DNA from: Bryopsis sp. KO-2023
Lineage: Eukaryota > Chlorophyta > Ulvophyceae > Bryopsidales > Bryopsidaceae
Assembly: GCA_030272585.1 (NCBI GenBank)
Contig: BSYQ01000005.1
Span: 1,054,001 to 1,118,000 of the forward strand
DNA: 64,000 nucleotides
Direction of reading: 5' to 3'
The first letter of the stretch is position 1, and the number at the start of each line of letters is the position of its first letter. The position numbers were made by a program, and so were the translations under genes. The notes beneath the pieces were generated by a model, which searched no databases, was not told the origin of the DNA, and was given only the letters and a program-made list of their open reading frames with translations. Below, one piece after another: positions 45,946 to 57,539 of this stretch.

Positions 45946-46725
45946 TCATTTGACGACTGGTTGGCGAACGTAGGGGCGTATCACACCAACCCGTCGAAAA
46001 CCCACACGTGTCCACACAGGCAATCCGTTGGGACTAGCTTGGAGCGTCGCACTCCGCATTCCTAGTCTCCGACCATCCGCCAGCAGCCTTTTGACCAGAC
46101 TGCTCGCGAGGCCTCGACGTCTGTAGTTTTTGTCCGTCACCACAAAATGAAAGCCCAAGTCGTCACCGTTCGAAAACGTCATCGCGACGCAAGTAAATTC
46201 TTGCTCGTCGCGCAGCCCGTGCACGCGCACACGGGGATCCCTTACTCCTGTAAGGATCTGGGCGACACCGGTTTTGTCGTATGCCTGTTCGTTCATCTCG
46301 GCGAGCTTCTCAAGTGACGGTTCTTCAACGCTCATCGCAGCGCCGTCCAGATTCAAGGTGGGATCGTCCAGTTTAATGCCCATGGTCGGAAACACGACTT
46401 CAGGGACCTCAACGCGACCAGCAACACCGTCGGCGTCGGTCCACACGTAGTGCGACCCCGGATCCTCAACAGGAGGCGCTACCCCGCTTGGCACCACCAC
46501 AGAATTGAGGAAGTCGGGGGAGGTTCCGGCTTCGAACCTCGACCCTACGGCGTTGGGCCATCGAACGACTCCTTTGGGTCCCACTGTTTCTCCCAGCGCC
46601 GTCAACATTTCACCGAGGTTGGCATTCGACCGCCGCGCCAGTTCCACGTCGTCGATCACGTCTTGGACCTTCTTCGCTACTTCGTCGGTCATCGTTCCAC
46701 GTTCTTGGGACAAAGCACCCTCCAT
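45946..46725 (-). CDS. GNAT-family N-acetyltransferase, tandem copy 2
   Basis: Intronless, 259 residues from an ATG in good context (AACCATGGAG) at 46725. It is nearly identical to copy 1 through most of its length, with the same acetyl-CoA loop NYRRRGLASSLVKRLL and VWTRVGFRRVGV end. The duplicated unit extends into the 3' flank, where copy 2 lacks about 40 bases present after copy 1, so the pair arose by segmental tandem duplication rather than retroposition. Confidence 0.84.
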   Translation of the reverse strand: MEGALSQERGTMTDEVAKKVQDVIDDVELARRSNANLGEMLTALGETVGPKGVVRWPNAVGSRFEAGTSPDFLNSVVVPSGVAPPVEDPGSHYVWTDADGVAGRVEVPEVVFPTMGIKLDDPTLNLDGAAMSVEEPSLEKLAEMNEQAYDKTGVAQILTGVRDPRVRVHGLRDEQEFTCVAMTFSNGDDLGFHFVVTDKNYRRRGLASSLVKRLLADGRRLGMRSATLQASPNGLPVWTRVGFRRVGVIRPYVRQPVVK

Positions 46726-47965
46726 GGTTTTTTGTTTTTGGCCTGCGAGGTTCGCCAATCGTGTTGGTGACGATGCTACCAAGTACTAAACCCCCAGGGG
46801 TAATCGTTCAGCAGCAAGTGTTTTTTTCGTATTTTTCTTCAATTTCATTTTTTTTTTTTTAAACTCAGTAGCGGAAAAAAAAAACCACTAAATTCAGCCT
46901 GTTTTCATCTTCTCGTGGGCAGCGTACTTTTTTCAAATTTAGCTGGCCCTGAATTCGGCTGTTTGATCTTCTTTTGTGGCCCCAATTTGTTTGAAATAAT
47001 GAGAATGTGGCCCCACTAATTCCAAGGTGTCGAACACAAGATTGATTTCTCTGGGAAGTTCTGTGGAATCATCGATTTTTTTCAAACAAACAAACAAACA
47101 TAAATTACATTGTGGAGGAGAATCGTCTATTTTTTTCATGGTTGTGGCCCTTTTGTGGCCCAAACAATTGCCTGTTGTTGTCGACCCGAATTCTGAGTAT
47201 GACATACAGGTTGTAAGAGAAACTGGCAGTGGCCAAGATGTGGGGATTGTCGAATCGAGGAATAAACATCTTTTAACATGACATGAAGCTGGCTGGTCTG
47301 ATTCACCCAGAATGGGTGTGCACGAATATCAAAAAGACAACACTGTCAATGTCTTTTGGGGGTCAGGACGGGCCAGGTGATTGTTGCCTGGAGCATAGAA
47401 ATTGACAGTGCTGTATAAATATACATGTAGATTTTATTGTAATTCTGTTGGGTAGTTGCTGGCAGTTTGTACAGTCAGGATTCTAGGTTGTGGTGTTTGA
47501 CAGGGTCTTCCTTTTTCTGTAAAAATGTGAATTCAACAGAACCCAGTCCAAAATAAAGCGTTTCCAACCCCGATAAGACTGACATGTCTTGCAAAGCCGC
47601 TACGAAGCATCCACACACTCTCTTCCTCTTTTCCATTAATGACTCATTGGAAAAAAAAAAACATAGAAGGAAAGCGCCCTTGTAACAAATTTCGCATCAA
47701 ATACACCAGTCAATTCCAAAAAATTGTATCTGCCTAATCATTTTCTTCTGAGGGGGAAAAGAAAATTTGGAATTAAAAGCAACCCCAAACCATCCCCTCC
47801 AAAGCCAGCCCAGAAAAACAATTTCCCAAGCAAATTCTAACCCCACCCAACAGGTCGAAAATCAAAAAACGAATGACTAATATCCCACCATCAGGGGTAA
47901 ACAGAAAAGAGGGGGCTTCCCCCTCACCAGACCCAGAGTTCCTTCGATCAAATCTCAAACAGCCA
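46726..47965. other. Spacer, no gene seen
   Basis: Contains an (AAAC)n stub near 47086 and two similar GTGGCCC-containing segments around 46975-47015 and 47145-47165. Otherwise nothing recognised. The region 47640-47965 is the 3' flank of NUFIP1. Confidence 0.35.
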
Positions 47966-50900
47966 TCAATTTTCATCCGAACTGGCATCAGCTATTTCAC
48001 CCTCTTCCTCTTCTTCTTCTTTTTCTTTTTCGCTCGAAGGCGATTTTTCGACCCCTGGTAAATTCTCACCGTTCGTTGAATCTACTTTCATGGCATCCAA
48101 GTTTTCCTCGTCCGAGTCAGACTCTTTGTCCATGTCTTTTGTATCGATGGACTTCCATTTCTGCTCCGGCTTTTCTTTTTGCTCCTCCTCTTTGACCGAA
48201 TTGTCGGGATACACCAACGGTTTTTTCCCCAAGTCTTTCAGAAAATCGTTTTCCACCAAAAATCGAACGCACTGTAGGATATGGCTCTTGTCGCGCCTGC
48301 AGGCAATTTCCAAATTGTTATTTTTTTTTTTGGAAACGAATTACCCAGATGGCTAATTCATATCGTATTTTTAGCGTGAATTAAAAAAGAGGAAAACAAA
48401 AAACAGAAGCTACTGAATTTTTGACTGTTCAAGAAAATGCTTTGTTTCATCGGGACTCTGTTGTATTTGAGTCGATTGGACTGTGGATTTTTTTTACTCA
48501 TTATTATCCAATTTTCCTTAATTTCACCATACTTGAACCCTCTTTAAGATTCAAGAAAAAGAAAAAGTCGCAATTTCTGTATTTCTTAAAGGGGATTTTA
48601 CCTGATTTCCTTGTACAGCAGCTTCTCCAACAGCGATGGTACTTTTTGCCTTATACATCGTCGATTGAAAGGTACGTCTTGGCGATTTACCTACAATTTT
48701 AAAAATAAAATAATAAAAAAAAGTAAACTTTAATTTTTTAGAATCCACCAAAATTTTGAACACACGCCAGACAAAAAGCTGATGGCTTTTTCCGAGTATT
48801 GAAAATTGACATGCCCTTCAGTACCAAAGGTGTTTTTTTTTTTTTTTTCATTTTATTTCATGTGCCTATTTTCATCTTGCGGATTCGCGCGGTGTGAAAA
48901 AAAACAAACAGGGTGTTTTAAATCAAGGGAAATGGTTGGTAATTCAAAAACCAGCCCAAACATATCCTTGCATTTTCTTTTTCAACAGCCACCCCATCAT
49001 GAAAACCAATAGTAACACCACATTGATTTGTTTGTGTAATTTATATCATAATTTCATGTTTCTTGAGGGTTTTTTTTTCTGTGTGAGAAAAAATTCACAC
49101 CTCGGACCGTTCGCTGGAGCAATCTAATGAAGCATCAAAAGATCGTTTGCCGAAACCTGATGTGAAAGGAAAGGAGCAAAACTTAAAAAAAAATAATAAT
49201 AAATCTTTGAAAGGAAGATTATTACTGGACGATTTTGAAAATAAATAATGAAAATTGGAAAAGTCGACAAGAGTGTTCTTATTCACAAAAGCGATTGATT
49301 CTTTTGATCGAATAAAAAAACAGAAAAGTAAAAGAAAAAAACAGAAAAAAAAACCACTCCATCCGAAAAGAACAAGGGGAAAAAACAAATCGTCTCTGTG
49401 AGTTTTAAATCTCTATTTAACAAAACTAAGAATTAAGAATTGACAATCCCCCCCCCCCAAAAAAAAAAAAAAAAAACTGAACGGAGAAAGGAATGTTTTG
49501 GTTTAGAATTGAGGATGTGGTTTAATTTTTCTTTCTTCTAAAGCCCTTTTTTGTTTTTTTTTAAGTTAAAGTACCTCGACCCCTCCCTCTCCCTCGACCC
49601 CTGCCTCGACCACCACCTGTACATTCATGGGCCAAAAAAATAACCAAAGGCAGAAAAAAAGAAATTAGACATTTTAAAATACTTACACTGGCACTGCACA
49701 ATGGATAAAAGTCTGTACTTCAGTAAAACAAGTACTAGATGGAAATTAACTATTTGAATATTATTAGTATAACTTACCTCGCCCACCGCGATTTTGAAAC
49801 ATGAAATTGGTGCCTGCAATCCTGTATCAGATGCACAAAAAAAGCCTTCAATTCAACTAATTCTCTATTCTCCATTGCTCCTTGCATCCCATATTTTCCA
49901 CAAGGCCAGCAATGGAGCGGGGGCAATTCAATTTATTTAGTCGTGCATGGATTGGTCCAGTTTACGCCAAAAACTGGACCAATAAAACTACCATGAAAAA
50001 AAACCCAAGAATTTAACCAAGAAAGAAAACAGAGGACAGTTCCGAACTACGAGAAACTGAAAAGGAGTGAAAAAGAAAAATGATATTCACTTCGAACATT
50101 TCGCACGAAGAAAATTGTGCAACTGGATGCCAAACAAGAGTTTTGTTTTTCCCACTATGAGTTTTTTTTTGTTTTTGCTTTTTTTTTAACAAAAAAAAGA
50201 GGAGCAGCAATAGCATCCATACTTGTCCAAACCCATGTCTCTTTGCTTTTCCACCATTTGCTGTAGAGTCAAGCTTTTTGGTCGAGCATCGATTTCCCCA
50301 CGTGCGTTCATCAGTTTTGCCTCTGCTTCCTAGAAAAAATAAAATAAAAATTGGTTCACTCAACTGAAGTGTTAAAAATAAGGTAGAAAAACAAATTAAA
50401 CTCAATATATATATATATATATATAAATATACATATTGTATCAATGTCACAACAGCAAATCAGAAACCAAACAGCAAAAAATATATATATCAAGAATAGA
50501 GGATATAAGGGCTGACTCAAGCAATAGAGGAATTCTACACCACATTTTTGCAGTCGATCAGCATTCATCGATGTTGAAAATGAAAGTAGGAAAGAAAAAA
50601 AAGATTGCAACCTACTGAACGTTAGTCATCCCCCCCCAAAAAATAAGATAAAAAAATAAATCGTCAATTAAAGTAAATTAACGAAACATTATAAAAAAAA
50701 GATATCCTTCCCTTAAATGCGGATATATGAAAAACGCACCTTTCTTTTCATATTTTCAGTGGTAGGGAAATTCCTTTTTCGATCCTCCAACCACCTGCAC
50801 AGCAAACCACAGAGGAAAAAATTTCAGCAAAAATAGCATTAACCCACGCACAGACAGACTCCCTGCACACCCTTTCCCAGAAAAGCCACATACCGCCTTT

Positions 50901-52641
50901 TCAGTTTTGAACTTTTTCTTTCAGTTTTTACCCCTTCTGACGAGAAAAAGCTTTCCTTCACTGATTTACTCAACTGTCTTCTTCATTCCATTCAATTACC
51001 CTCTCCCTCCCCCCAAGAAAAAAAAAATCAAAAAAAATCAAAAATCAAGAAAAATCAAGAAAAATCAAGAAAAAAATAAAAAGTACTTACAATAAAAAAA
51101 GGACTAAATACATAAATATATTTATAAATCGAACAAAGATGAAACACCTGAGGAGCTCTTGTCTTTCCTCTTTGGTTTTGGGCCGCTGAACGGCTACGCA
51201 ATTCATTTGTTCCTCCTCCATTTTCTGTTTGGCTTTATCGACATCGGCAGACGTTCTGTACAGCTTAGGCCCACTCTTTTGCTGTGCGCGTTTCTGAATT
51301 TTCCATCGGAGGAGGAGGGGGGGAAAGAAAGAAACTAAATGCCTTTGGTATATATAAGACAAAAAGAAAGGGCAGAATTCCCTTTTTTTTTCCTGTTTCT
51401 TTTTTTGGAATTGTGTGTGGCCATTTTCAAACACGCTGCACCTTGTTGGTTTGACGCTTTCCATTGGAGGGTTGTTGGGCATTGGCTGTCGAATCTTTTC
51501 GATTTGGCAAAGGGGGGGGTCTGGGTGGAGGGACCCCTTGATTCGGCACCGGGGCAAAAGGACCAGGTGGGCCATATCCACTTCACAAAGAAAAAACAAA
51601 AACAAAAATATCCTCAACACGACCAAAACGTGAATTCAACAAAACACGCTATGAATAGATTTGCGAACAAGGGTACAGGCTAAAACAGGGCTGGAAAAAA
51701 AAATCGGTGAAAGGATGTTTTTCTTTTCGATTTTTTAAATGGAAATTAAATGAATATGTAAATGTGATTTCTCTAATTTTAATTACATGTTGGGGCTGTT
51801 TTGCGGGGGGGGGGAATTCAATGTGAAGGTATGGGTGTACCTGGGTTGGGGGTAAGAGTTGGTCCATTGGGGTCCTGGATTCTGGCCCCAGCCCCAAGGA
51901 GGGGCCATTTGACCAGGGGGTCCTCCGTAAGGGTACGAGCAGTTGAAATTCCCCCAATTGCCATTAGGTGGGCAGTTCCAGCCTGGACCAGGTCCTGGAC
52001 CTGGATTCACATTTCCCCAGCCATTCGCCTAGCATAACAGTAGTTTTTCAGCTGACTTCAATCCAACCCAGGTCAATTTTCCAAATCCATCCCAAAAATG
52101 CTATTTTATTTAAATGCAAAGGCTTTCCCCATCGACAGACAGGGACCACACTTGTGTCAGTTTTTTTTTTAAATCTTTTCCCCAAGACATTGTCCTAGAC
52201 CTAGCAAAAATTGAACTTGCTTATTCTAAAAATAAGTATAATTTCACGGCATGAACTAATGCAAGATAATGTGAAGCAAAATTTAACGAAAATTCACAAT
52301 GACTAAAAACGGACCCTCACGTCATTTGTTTTTGTATTCAGCCTCTGCATCTTAATCAAAAAGAAAATTTTGCTCGGAAAAAGAAGAAAATACAGAGCAA
52401 CTCTGCCATTTCAGAATTAACGTCATTTTGATTTTCATGAGGCGCGTTTCAGGGAGGAAAAAATGTGCAAGAAGGAAAAAAAAAGGAATATGTGTGTGTG
52501 TGTGTGTGTGTGTTGTGGAGGAGGGGGACTCAAGCAATAGGAATCCAAATTGTTGGTGGTGGTTTTGTGTGTAACCTGTGGAGCGGCTGAGGGTGGCGGC
52601 GCGCCTTGCCCATAATTCATGGGGTTTCCGTTACCATACAT
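47966..52641 (-). CDS. NUFIP1: NUFIP1 (Rsa1-type box C/D snoRNP assembly factor)
   Basis: Eleven exons: 52641-52576, 52028-51841, 51580-51442, 51293-51148, 50794-50740, 50329-50223, 49821-49778, 49616-49575, 49156-49101, 48690-48602, 48296-47966; phases agree, giving 420 residues. The N-terminal 130 residues are Pro/Gly/Asn/Trp-rich (MNYGQGAPPPSAAP, YPYGGPPGQMAPPWGWG). The diagnostic NUFIP segment is LLRWLEDRKRNFPTTENMKR, which bridges exons 4 and 5. An RGG box follows (GGRGRGRGRGRGRG, split over two tiny exons). The C-terminal helix pair KVPSLLEKLLYKEIRRRDK and SHILQCVRFLVENDFL matches the end of human NUFIP1. An acidic tail ends EEEEEEGEIADASSDEN. NUFIP1 scaffolds snoRNP assembly with the R2TP complex and binds RNA. 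No C2H2 finger was seen. Confidence 0.85.
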
Positions 52642-53204
52642 CGAGCGCCTCTGCCCCGCGATTAACCTCAAAACCTCTAAATCCCGTGCTAAGGGGAGAC
52701 AAACGCGCGCGGAAAAGGGAGATAAACTGCCAGAAACGCACAGCGACAGACGGGACTCGTCAGACATCCACGATATAATGCGTACGACACTTGTACGATG
52801 ATGTGTGGGGATTACGTAAGGTCGGCCGTTCAATGTTGCTCCCTTTCGGTGTTGTTTTTCGCCGACATGTGAACTGGCGATTGGGGAAGGGCAGCGCACG
52901 AGGGTTCAAGGATGACCGTCCAAAATAAGATGGCGACTCTTTGGTGTGGAAAAAATTGATCGATATAAGATCGTTTCTGCCCACCATTTCAAAAAGACAT
53001 GAGAGCGTTTTCCTGTAGAAATTTTCACCAAAGACCCACTTCCACCACATTCATTTTTTTTCTGTACTTTTTCCGAAGGAATACGTCATGGCTGGTGGTT
53101 GGGTCCATCGGAAATCTTTGAATGCTGCTTAACCAAACTTCCCAATTTGAGTCAGATTTTTCCTTCTTTTTTTCTTGTTCAAAAACAGGTCCTTGAGTGG
53201 CAGG
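52642..53204. promoter_or_regulatory. Shared upstream region of NUFIP1 and the Nudix-PHPT1 gene
   Basis: The two start codons are divergent and 563 bp apart. The NUFIP1-proximal half is GC/CG-rich. A pyrimidine tract and CAG at about 53187 just before the Nudix ATG suggest a 5' UTR intron for that gene. Confidence 0.45.
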
Positions 53205-56091
53205 ATGAAGTCTGTAATGCAGATGGGTTTCCGATCAGGCAGAATTTCATCCAACACCACCGTCCCTAGATTCCACGGTCCTCTGGCTGCCCGAATTCAC
53301 AAAGGGCTGGACACCCGTCGATATTGTTCATCCACAGAAATTTCGCCAGGGCTAGCTGAAGGGAATGGCCGGGTTGCAGAACCGGAGCCTAAGGTTGATT
53401 TGCAAGAAAACGGCCAGTTGGAGGTCAAAACTCCTCCGTACGATTTCTTGCAAGATCAACCCTATTTCACCGATTTCCCCCTGGACAAATTAAGCCATCT
53501 CCGGTGAGGTTAGTGTGAAATCAACCCCAGGTGGGGGCAGTTTTGGGGGGGAATGGAAGGTTTGCAATATCTTTTTGGAGCGTTACATTGCAAATATCAC
53601 TGTCGATCACTTTTTCCGCTTTCTCGAACCCTACCCCCCCCCCCCCTTCTTTGTCCATCTAAGCAAAATTTGAATGGTTTGCATGTGTGTGTGTGTGTGC
53701 TTTTTGATGGATGTATGCATCCAGGAAGAACAGGGATTTGATGTTTGAGTTCATGAAGTCAAAAGACGCCAAGATCGTTTTCTTTCACAAGAATTTGTGC
53801 CTTTTCTACTCGGTGACGAAAATATCGCCGAACGCGTCGGTGGCTCGGGAGGATTTGACGGCCGATGGGTCTTACCCAACATCGAAGCCCGTAATTCTGC
53901 ATCCCTTGAACAACTACAAAGATATGATCGATAACAAGGTGAAACCTGGGAAAAAAAAAGCCTTGCTGTCAATACACAGGGGCACTTTTCTGTTTTTCGT
54001 CTTTTTTTCGATCCTTTTTTTGCTATTTGTAATCTTTTTTGTTTTTGGTCGAATTTTTTGGGCTTTTTTTTCGGTTTCTTTTGACTTTTCTTTTCTGATT
54101 TCGGCTTTCTTTTTTTTTTTTTTTGGGGGGGGGGGGGTGAATCCACTGGTTTTGATTTTGCTTCGTATTTAGATGTTTATTTTTTTGCTCAGGTTGGGAT
54201 GTGCTTCCTTGGAAAAGACGAAGGTGGTGCCCCTGTGTTTTCTGCATCCATAAAGGCTGAGTTGCATGTTACTCTGGCCGAAGAGGAGGAGGGTTGGTTT
54301 TGGAAAGAAGTGGCAAAGGAAGCTTCCAGAATGAGCAAAGCCGACGGAGCGTTGCTGGCGTTCGTAAATGGAATGATGGATTTCCATGTAAAGAACGTCA
54401 ACTGTGGGAAAACTGGTGGGCAGGATTTATTAGTCATAATCACATTTAGGATCGCTCATAATACAATAACAATCATGTCACTCTTTTCCGTGTAAGCATC
54501 GTCCAACACACTAAATCTAGGGAATTTTATTTAATTTTCTAATAAAAAAAATAAGGTTTTTGAATTAAATAAGTGTCTTGATTCATTTCTTGAAAATTTT
54601 TTAGCCACGGAAAAAGAAGCAAAAATTGCACTCCCAACAAAAAGCTGCTGAAAGCTGTCTGACATTTTTAAAGTCACTTTTTTTCCATGGAAAATCTACT
54701 AGTGATGACTAATCATCGTAACTTTCATGACTGTCATGTTTCTCAACTTTTTTTATGAAATCATTCCACAGGTCAAAAAACTGGCGCTGTGTTTGGTGGT
54801 CATGGGCGAGCTCACAAATCGTACGAAGGATTGGCCAAAACTCCTCATCACCTGAGACCTCATGTGATGTATCCGCGGATCGACCCCGCTGTTATAGTTC
54901 TGGTGTTGTCTGGGGACTACGTTTTGCTGGGCAGGAAAAAGAGCTGGGCAATCAGCAGGTATTCCCTGTTGGCCGGGTTTTCAGAATTGGGCGAATCCTT
55001 GGAACAAGCCTGCGTACGAGAAGTGAAAGAAGAGTCCGATGTCGTGGTAAGTTTTTTTGTCGAAATTCCGTCGCTGGCGGGTGGGGTGGATCTCTGTGTG
55101 GTGTTTGGAGCGACAGGAGGGTGTTTTTTGTGCGTGTCGATTTCCTTTCAAAAAGTCTTTATGAAACAATCAGAACAAAGAATGTTGTCCGATTGGTTTT
55201 CTTCTCCTTCCCCATGCATCCTCACTGTTCGTTTTTCCATGCAAATATTGGATTTCGATCTATACTTAGAATGCGTGTTTGTGTGTTTTGTCGTTCCCCC
55301 CCCTCCAGATAAGGCAATCGACCTTGCAATACATGGGCAGCCAACCCTGGCCCTTTCCTCACTCTCTAATGGTTGGATTCGAAGGGAGGTGCGAACACAT
55401 CGATTCGACAAAAAGGGCACAGAGCTTTCCTTACACTCTGAGTCCATACATGAACCCCAGGGGAATAGGTCTAGACAGAGTGTCGTCCAAAGCCAAGGCT
55501 GCTGCTCTCGAAACGAACGTCACTCCGGAAGAAATGGATCGATACTTGGGAATTTGCTTGCCTGTGGTCACACCTGATAAGAGTGAGATTGCCGACGCGA
55601 GGTGGTTTCACGTAGATTTCCTCAGGAAATGCCTCGAGGGGAATTCCGGGCCGGTTACGGTGCCAGGCCATCACTCTATGGCCAGGAGGAGTCTGGAAAG
55701 TTGGTTGAGAAGAGTGGAAAAGAGTGAGAATTCTTGGAGGGGGGCAACGATCAGCGATGTGGCGATGGATGCCAAAGGTAGATTCAAGTATGTGCTGTTG
55801 CGAGTGTCAGACGATCAAGGGAACAGCAAGATTGTGGTGAGGGGGTCGAAAAAGGCGACTTACCATTCTCATCTTAAGGAGAGTTTCGAGCGGATGGAAA
55901 GCAGGGGGCTTTCGGTGGAGGCGCTGGGGGGTGGCCGAATAGAACACGACGCGGACCAGCAATTGATATCTATTTTTGGTTATTCGAGTGCTTATGGGAC
56001 TGCTGTGCATGAGATTGCTGGTGTCATCTGTCAGAGGTGGTTTCCGAATTACGACTCCAGGATGATAAAAGTTTCATACGAGGGCTATTAG
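53205..56091 (+). CDS. NADH pyrophosphatase (NudC-class Nudix) fused to PHPT1-like phosphohistidine phosphatase
   Basis: Exons 53205-53503, 53725-53938, 54193-54415, 54772-55046, 55309-56091; phases fit, 597 residues. The start (MKSVMQMGFRSGRISSNT) is Arg/Ser-rich and acid-free, a likely mitochondrial presequence. Residues about 100-245 match the N-terminal region of NudC/NUDT12/NUDT13; the zinc-ribbon cysteines are mostly lost (only NCG remains). The Nudix box is GFSELGESLEQACVREVKEE at about 314-333 with all catalytic Glu, followed by SQPWPFPHS at 348-356, the signature of NADH pyrophosphatases, which cleave NADH to NMNH and AMP and can remove NAD caps from RNA. From about 488 a second domain begins: GRFKYVLLRV, IVVRGSKKATYHSHL (His523 aligns with the catalytic His of PHPT1), EALGGGRIEHD and GYSSAYGTAVHEIA, diagnostic of the Janus/PHPT1 family. 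Both domains share one exon, so the fusion is not a joining error. Confidence 0.92.
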
Positions 56092-57539
56092 CATTTTAAA
56101 ATCCAGCTGAAAAAAAAAGGGACCTTAAATCTTCTTATTTTCCCCTTTAATTCTGTTGTTTTTTTGCTGTTTCTTTTGGATGCCATGCGAGTGGAAAGCG
56201 GGTGAGGTGGAGGGGGTGCTGATCTTATCATTGTGTGGTGACTTCAGCAGCAGTGTTTCGATTTCCATTGTTTCTGCGGGTATTTTTTTTCTTTCGACTT
56301 GGAACTCCACGAATTCACTCTGTGGGGATGGGAAGAGCACGACGATATTATTTCGACTGTTTGGAGTGACGAGACTGATATTATACCAAAGAGAATATTC
56401 GTTGAAAAAATTATTGAAGCTGGCTCCAGTGGGGGATTGCTTGCACAACTCGAAGGTTCACATTCATCTTAACTACGATTTAAAGTGGGAAAGGTTCAGT
56501 TTTTTATTTCATTTGTTTATTTTGACAAGCTTAACCTTCCAGAAAAGAAGCTTCACTACTATGTCTCAACAGTTTTTCTTTTTGAATGCCACTCCAATCG
56601 ATCGAAAATACGCATACGCAGTGATCAATGAGCGATTTATTCAAACAACGATCCACATAATCGTGTTTCTGAATGCAGGATAAAAAGAAAATAAATAAAT
56701 AAATAAATAAATTGAAGGCACCCCGGGGTGAGCCTCCACGCCAAAATTTACACGATGCCCTTTCTTCAAATCATGATATTTGAGCCAGAGACAGCAATAC
56801 CAGTGTAGTCAATAGCATGTATATATAGATATAGACGATATTTTCAGTACTGGTGTAAGCATCATTCAATAGTATCTGTACATATATATAAAGATAAATA
56901 TGACGTTTAGATGAATTTTGTTTGAGAAATTTTTAATTGTTGAGCCATTGGAGTGTTGCCGATGTGATAGCTCCAAGAAGGACTCACAGAAACTGTCAGA
57001 CAGTTTTGTTAAACTGTGAGCGTTCAGGATAATTGCCAGCCAAAGTGTGGGCTGCTGCTGCTAGGATTTGGATTTACAAGATAGCAAGCATGTCAAATTG
57101 CAAGTCTGCAATGTGGAAGTCGCAAATCTGAAGAGGGGTCCGAACTAGCTTTGCCTTGTCTGGCTTTTTTTTTTTTGGGGGGGGGGGGTAGACTTTCTGT
57201 CGCAAAACGATTTTTTTTTTATTTTTTTTACACAAAAACAACACTGCTTACTTCAAAACAATTAATTGTTTTTCTTCTTGTATTTTTTTTCCAGTCTATC
57301 ACCAAGAACAGCGTTTAGAACAGTTTAAAAAAAAACTGAAAAACAAAAATAAATAAATAAATACCCCACAAACATCATCACAATCGTCTAAACCCCTGTG
57401 AAATCTGATAATCGTCAAATCAAAACCCTGCATTTGTGCAGATTCGATTATTGGTTGGTTGGAAAATACATACATGTATTCAGCCGAGCACATAATCACC
57501 GATATGCCCCCCCCAGCCTTATTACTAATCAGAAACCCA
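56092..57539. other. Convergent spacer with one doubtful minus-strand frame
   Basis: A minus-strand frame ending at 56125 reads WYNISLVTPNSRNNIVVLF and FVEFQVERKKIPAETMEI, which looks protein-like, but it has no ATG and no matching upstream exon was found. The opposite strand is also open here. Elsewhere (AAAT)n at about 56690-56715 and 57352-57365 and a T-G homopolymer junction near 57167-57188. Confidence 0.3.

Noticed and set aside
48720..48830. Additional NUFIP1 exon (INFQYSEKAISFLSG-like)
   Set aside because: Exons 9 and 10 join in phase 0 without it, and it has no donor before its stop.
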